Positions 63,303 through 64,000 of a stretch of DNA of 64,000 nucleotides are shown piece by piece. The stretch covers positions 16,661,001-16,725,000 of the forward strand of contig NC_073641.1 of assembly GCF_029407905.1 (NCBI RefSeq). The letters run 5' to 3'. This DNA comes from Bubalus kerabau. Its lineage: Eukaryota > Chordata > Mammalia > Artiodactyla > Bovidae. The notes beneath the pieces are model-generated. The model had not been told where the DNA came from and did no database searches. It saw nothing but the letters and a program-made list of their open reading frames with translations. How positions within the stretch are numbered: the first letter of the stretch is position 1; each line of letters begins with the position of its first letter. The translations under genes were made by a program, and so were the position numbers.

Positions 63303-64000
63303 GATCATTGAAAAAGCAAGAGAGTTCCAGAAAAATATCTACTTCTGCTTTACTGACTATGCCAAAGCCTTTGCCTATGTGGACCACAACAAACTGTGGA
63401 AAATTCTTAAAGAGATGGGACTACCAGACCACCTGACTTGTCTCTTGAGAAATCTGTATGCAGGTCAAGAAGCAGCAGTTAGAAATAGACATGGAACAAC
63501 AGACTGGTTCCAAATACGGAAAGGAGTATGTCAAGGCTTTATGTTGTCACCCTGCTTATTTAACTTAAATGCAGAGTACATCATGAGAAACGCTGGGCTG
63601 GATGAAGCACAAGCTGGAATCAGGATTTCCAGGAGAAATATCAGTAACCTCAGATATGCATATGACACCACCCTTATGGCAGAAAGTGAAGAGGAACTAA
63701 AAAGCCTCTTGATGAAAGTGAAAGAAGAGAGTAAAAAAGTTGGCTTAAAGCTCAACATTCAGAAAACGAAGATCATGGCATCTGGTCCCATCACTTCATG
63801 GCAAATAGATGGGGAAACAGGGAAAACAGTGGCTGACTTTCTTTTCTTGGGCTGCAAAATCACTGCAGATGGTGACTGCAGCCATGAAATTAAAAGATGC
63901 TTACTCCTTGGGAGAAAAGTTATGACCAACCTAGACAGTATATTAAAAAGTAATGTGACTTTGCCAACAAAGGTCCGCCTAGTCAGAGCTATGGTTTTTC
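63303..64000 (+). mobile_element. BovB LINE, RT palm onward, cut by window edge
   Basis: Begins GGATCATTGAAAAAGCAAGA. The motif A region reads DYAKAFAYVDH, with the second Asp of the usual KAFD replaced by Ala. The catalytic box reads YAYD (63655-63666) in place of YADD. The frame continues with LMAESEEELKSLLMKVKEES typical of BovB. It runs beyond position 64000, so its 3' end is unseen. Confidence 0.93.

Overview
The window is nuclear DNA from a pecoran ruminant, most likely a bovid (cattle, sheep or goat type). The basis is the repeat content. There are about twenty Bov-tA/Bov-A2 SINEs (tRNA-Glu-like head plus BovA body), seven BovB (RTE-clade) LINE copies including the short ART2A-like form, two 3' ends of the ruminant L1, and several artiodactyl CHR/SINE2 elements. 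Older mammalian layers (L2, MIR, L1M/L1ME, MER5A- and MER3-like hAT elements, a MER2-like Tigger, an ERV-L relic) lie underneath. I see no bacterial genes, rRNA, functional tRNA or CRISPR. The species cannot be decided from sequence alone.

Layout. 1-6.9 kb: an L1 3' end, an L1M fragment split by a Bov-tA, a BovB 3' end, then adjacent SINEs. 7-18 kb: mostly unrecognised AT-rich DNA with single SINEs, MIRs, a Tigger-like element and one ART2A/BovB copy. 18.8-21.6 kb: an L2 reverse-transcriptase relic interrupted three times. 22.5-28.8 kb: old L1 sequence interrupted by BovB and SINEs, then a 1.9 kb BovB with an 11 bp target duplication and an intact YADD site. 31-36.5 kb: the most complex nest, an ERV-L pol relic broken by two BovB copies lying tail to tail, a mariner 3' half and a SINE inside one BovB. 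37-45 kb: L1M/L1ME, a 78 bp mariner-type MITE at 42.8 kb, and a perfect CTCF core match at 41.0 kb. 45-57 kb: SINEs, MER5A-like, a second L2 relic carrying a hAT element, and a small CpG-richer patch at 55 kb. 57-64 kb: unique-looking DNA with the only convincing gene evidence, then L1ME, CHR and a BovB copy running off the right edge.

Gene content. Two minus-strand exons (59318-59465, then 57251-57321) have good splice sites, open frames and matching phase (2 to 2). They join to a reading frame with a Ser/Pro/acid-rich stretch followed by a short amphipathic helix. I do not recognise the gene and give no symbol. The right part of the window, and perhaps all of it, is therefore best read as intron and flank of one minus-strand gene. 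Every other long open frame examined lies in a transposon relic or in unrecognised DNA without splice or codon support.

No operon-like or pathway organisation exists here. The window mainly records repeated retrotransposition, with target-site duplications that give the order of insertion at many loci.
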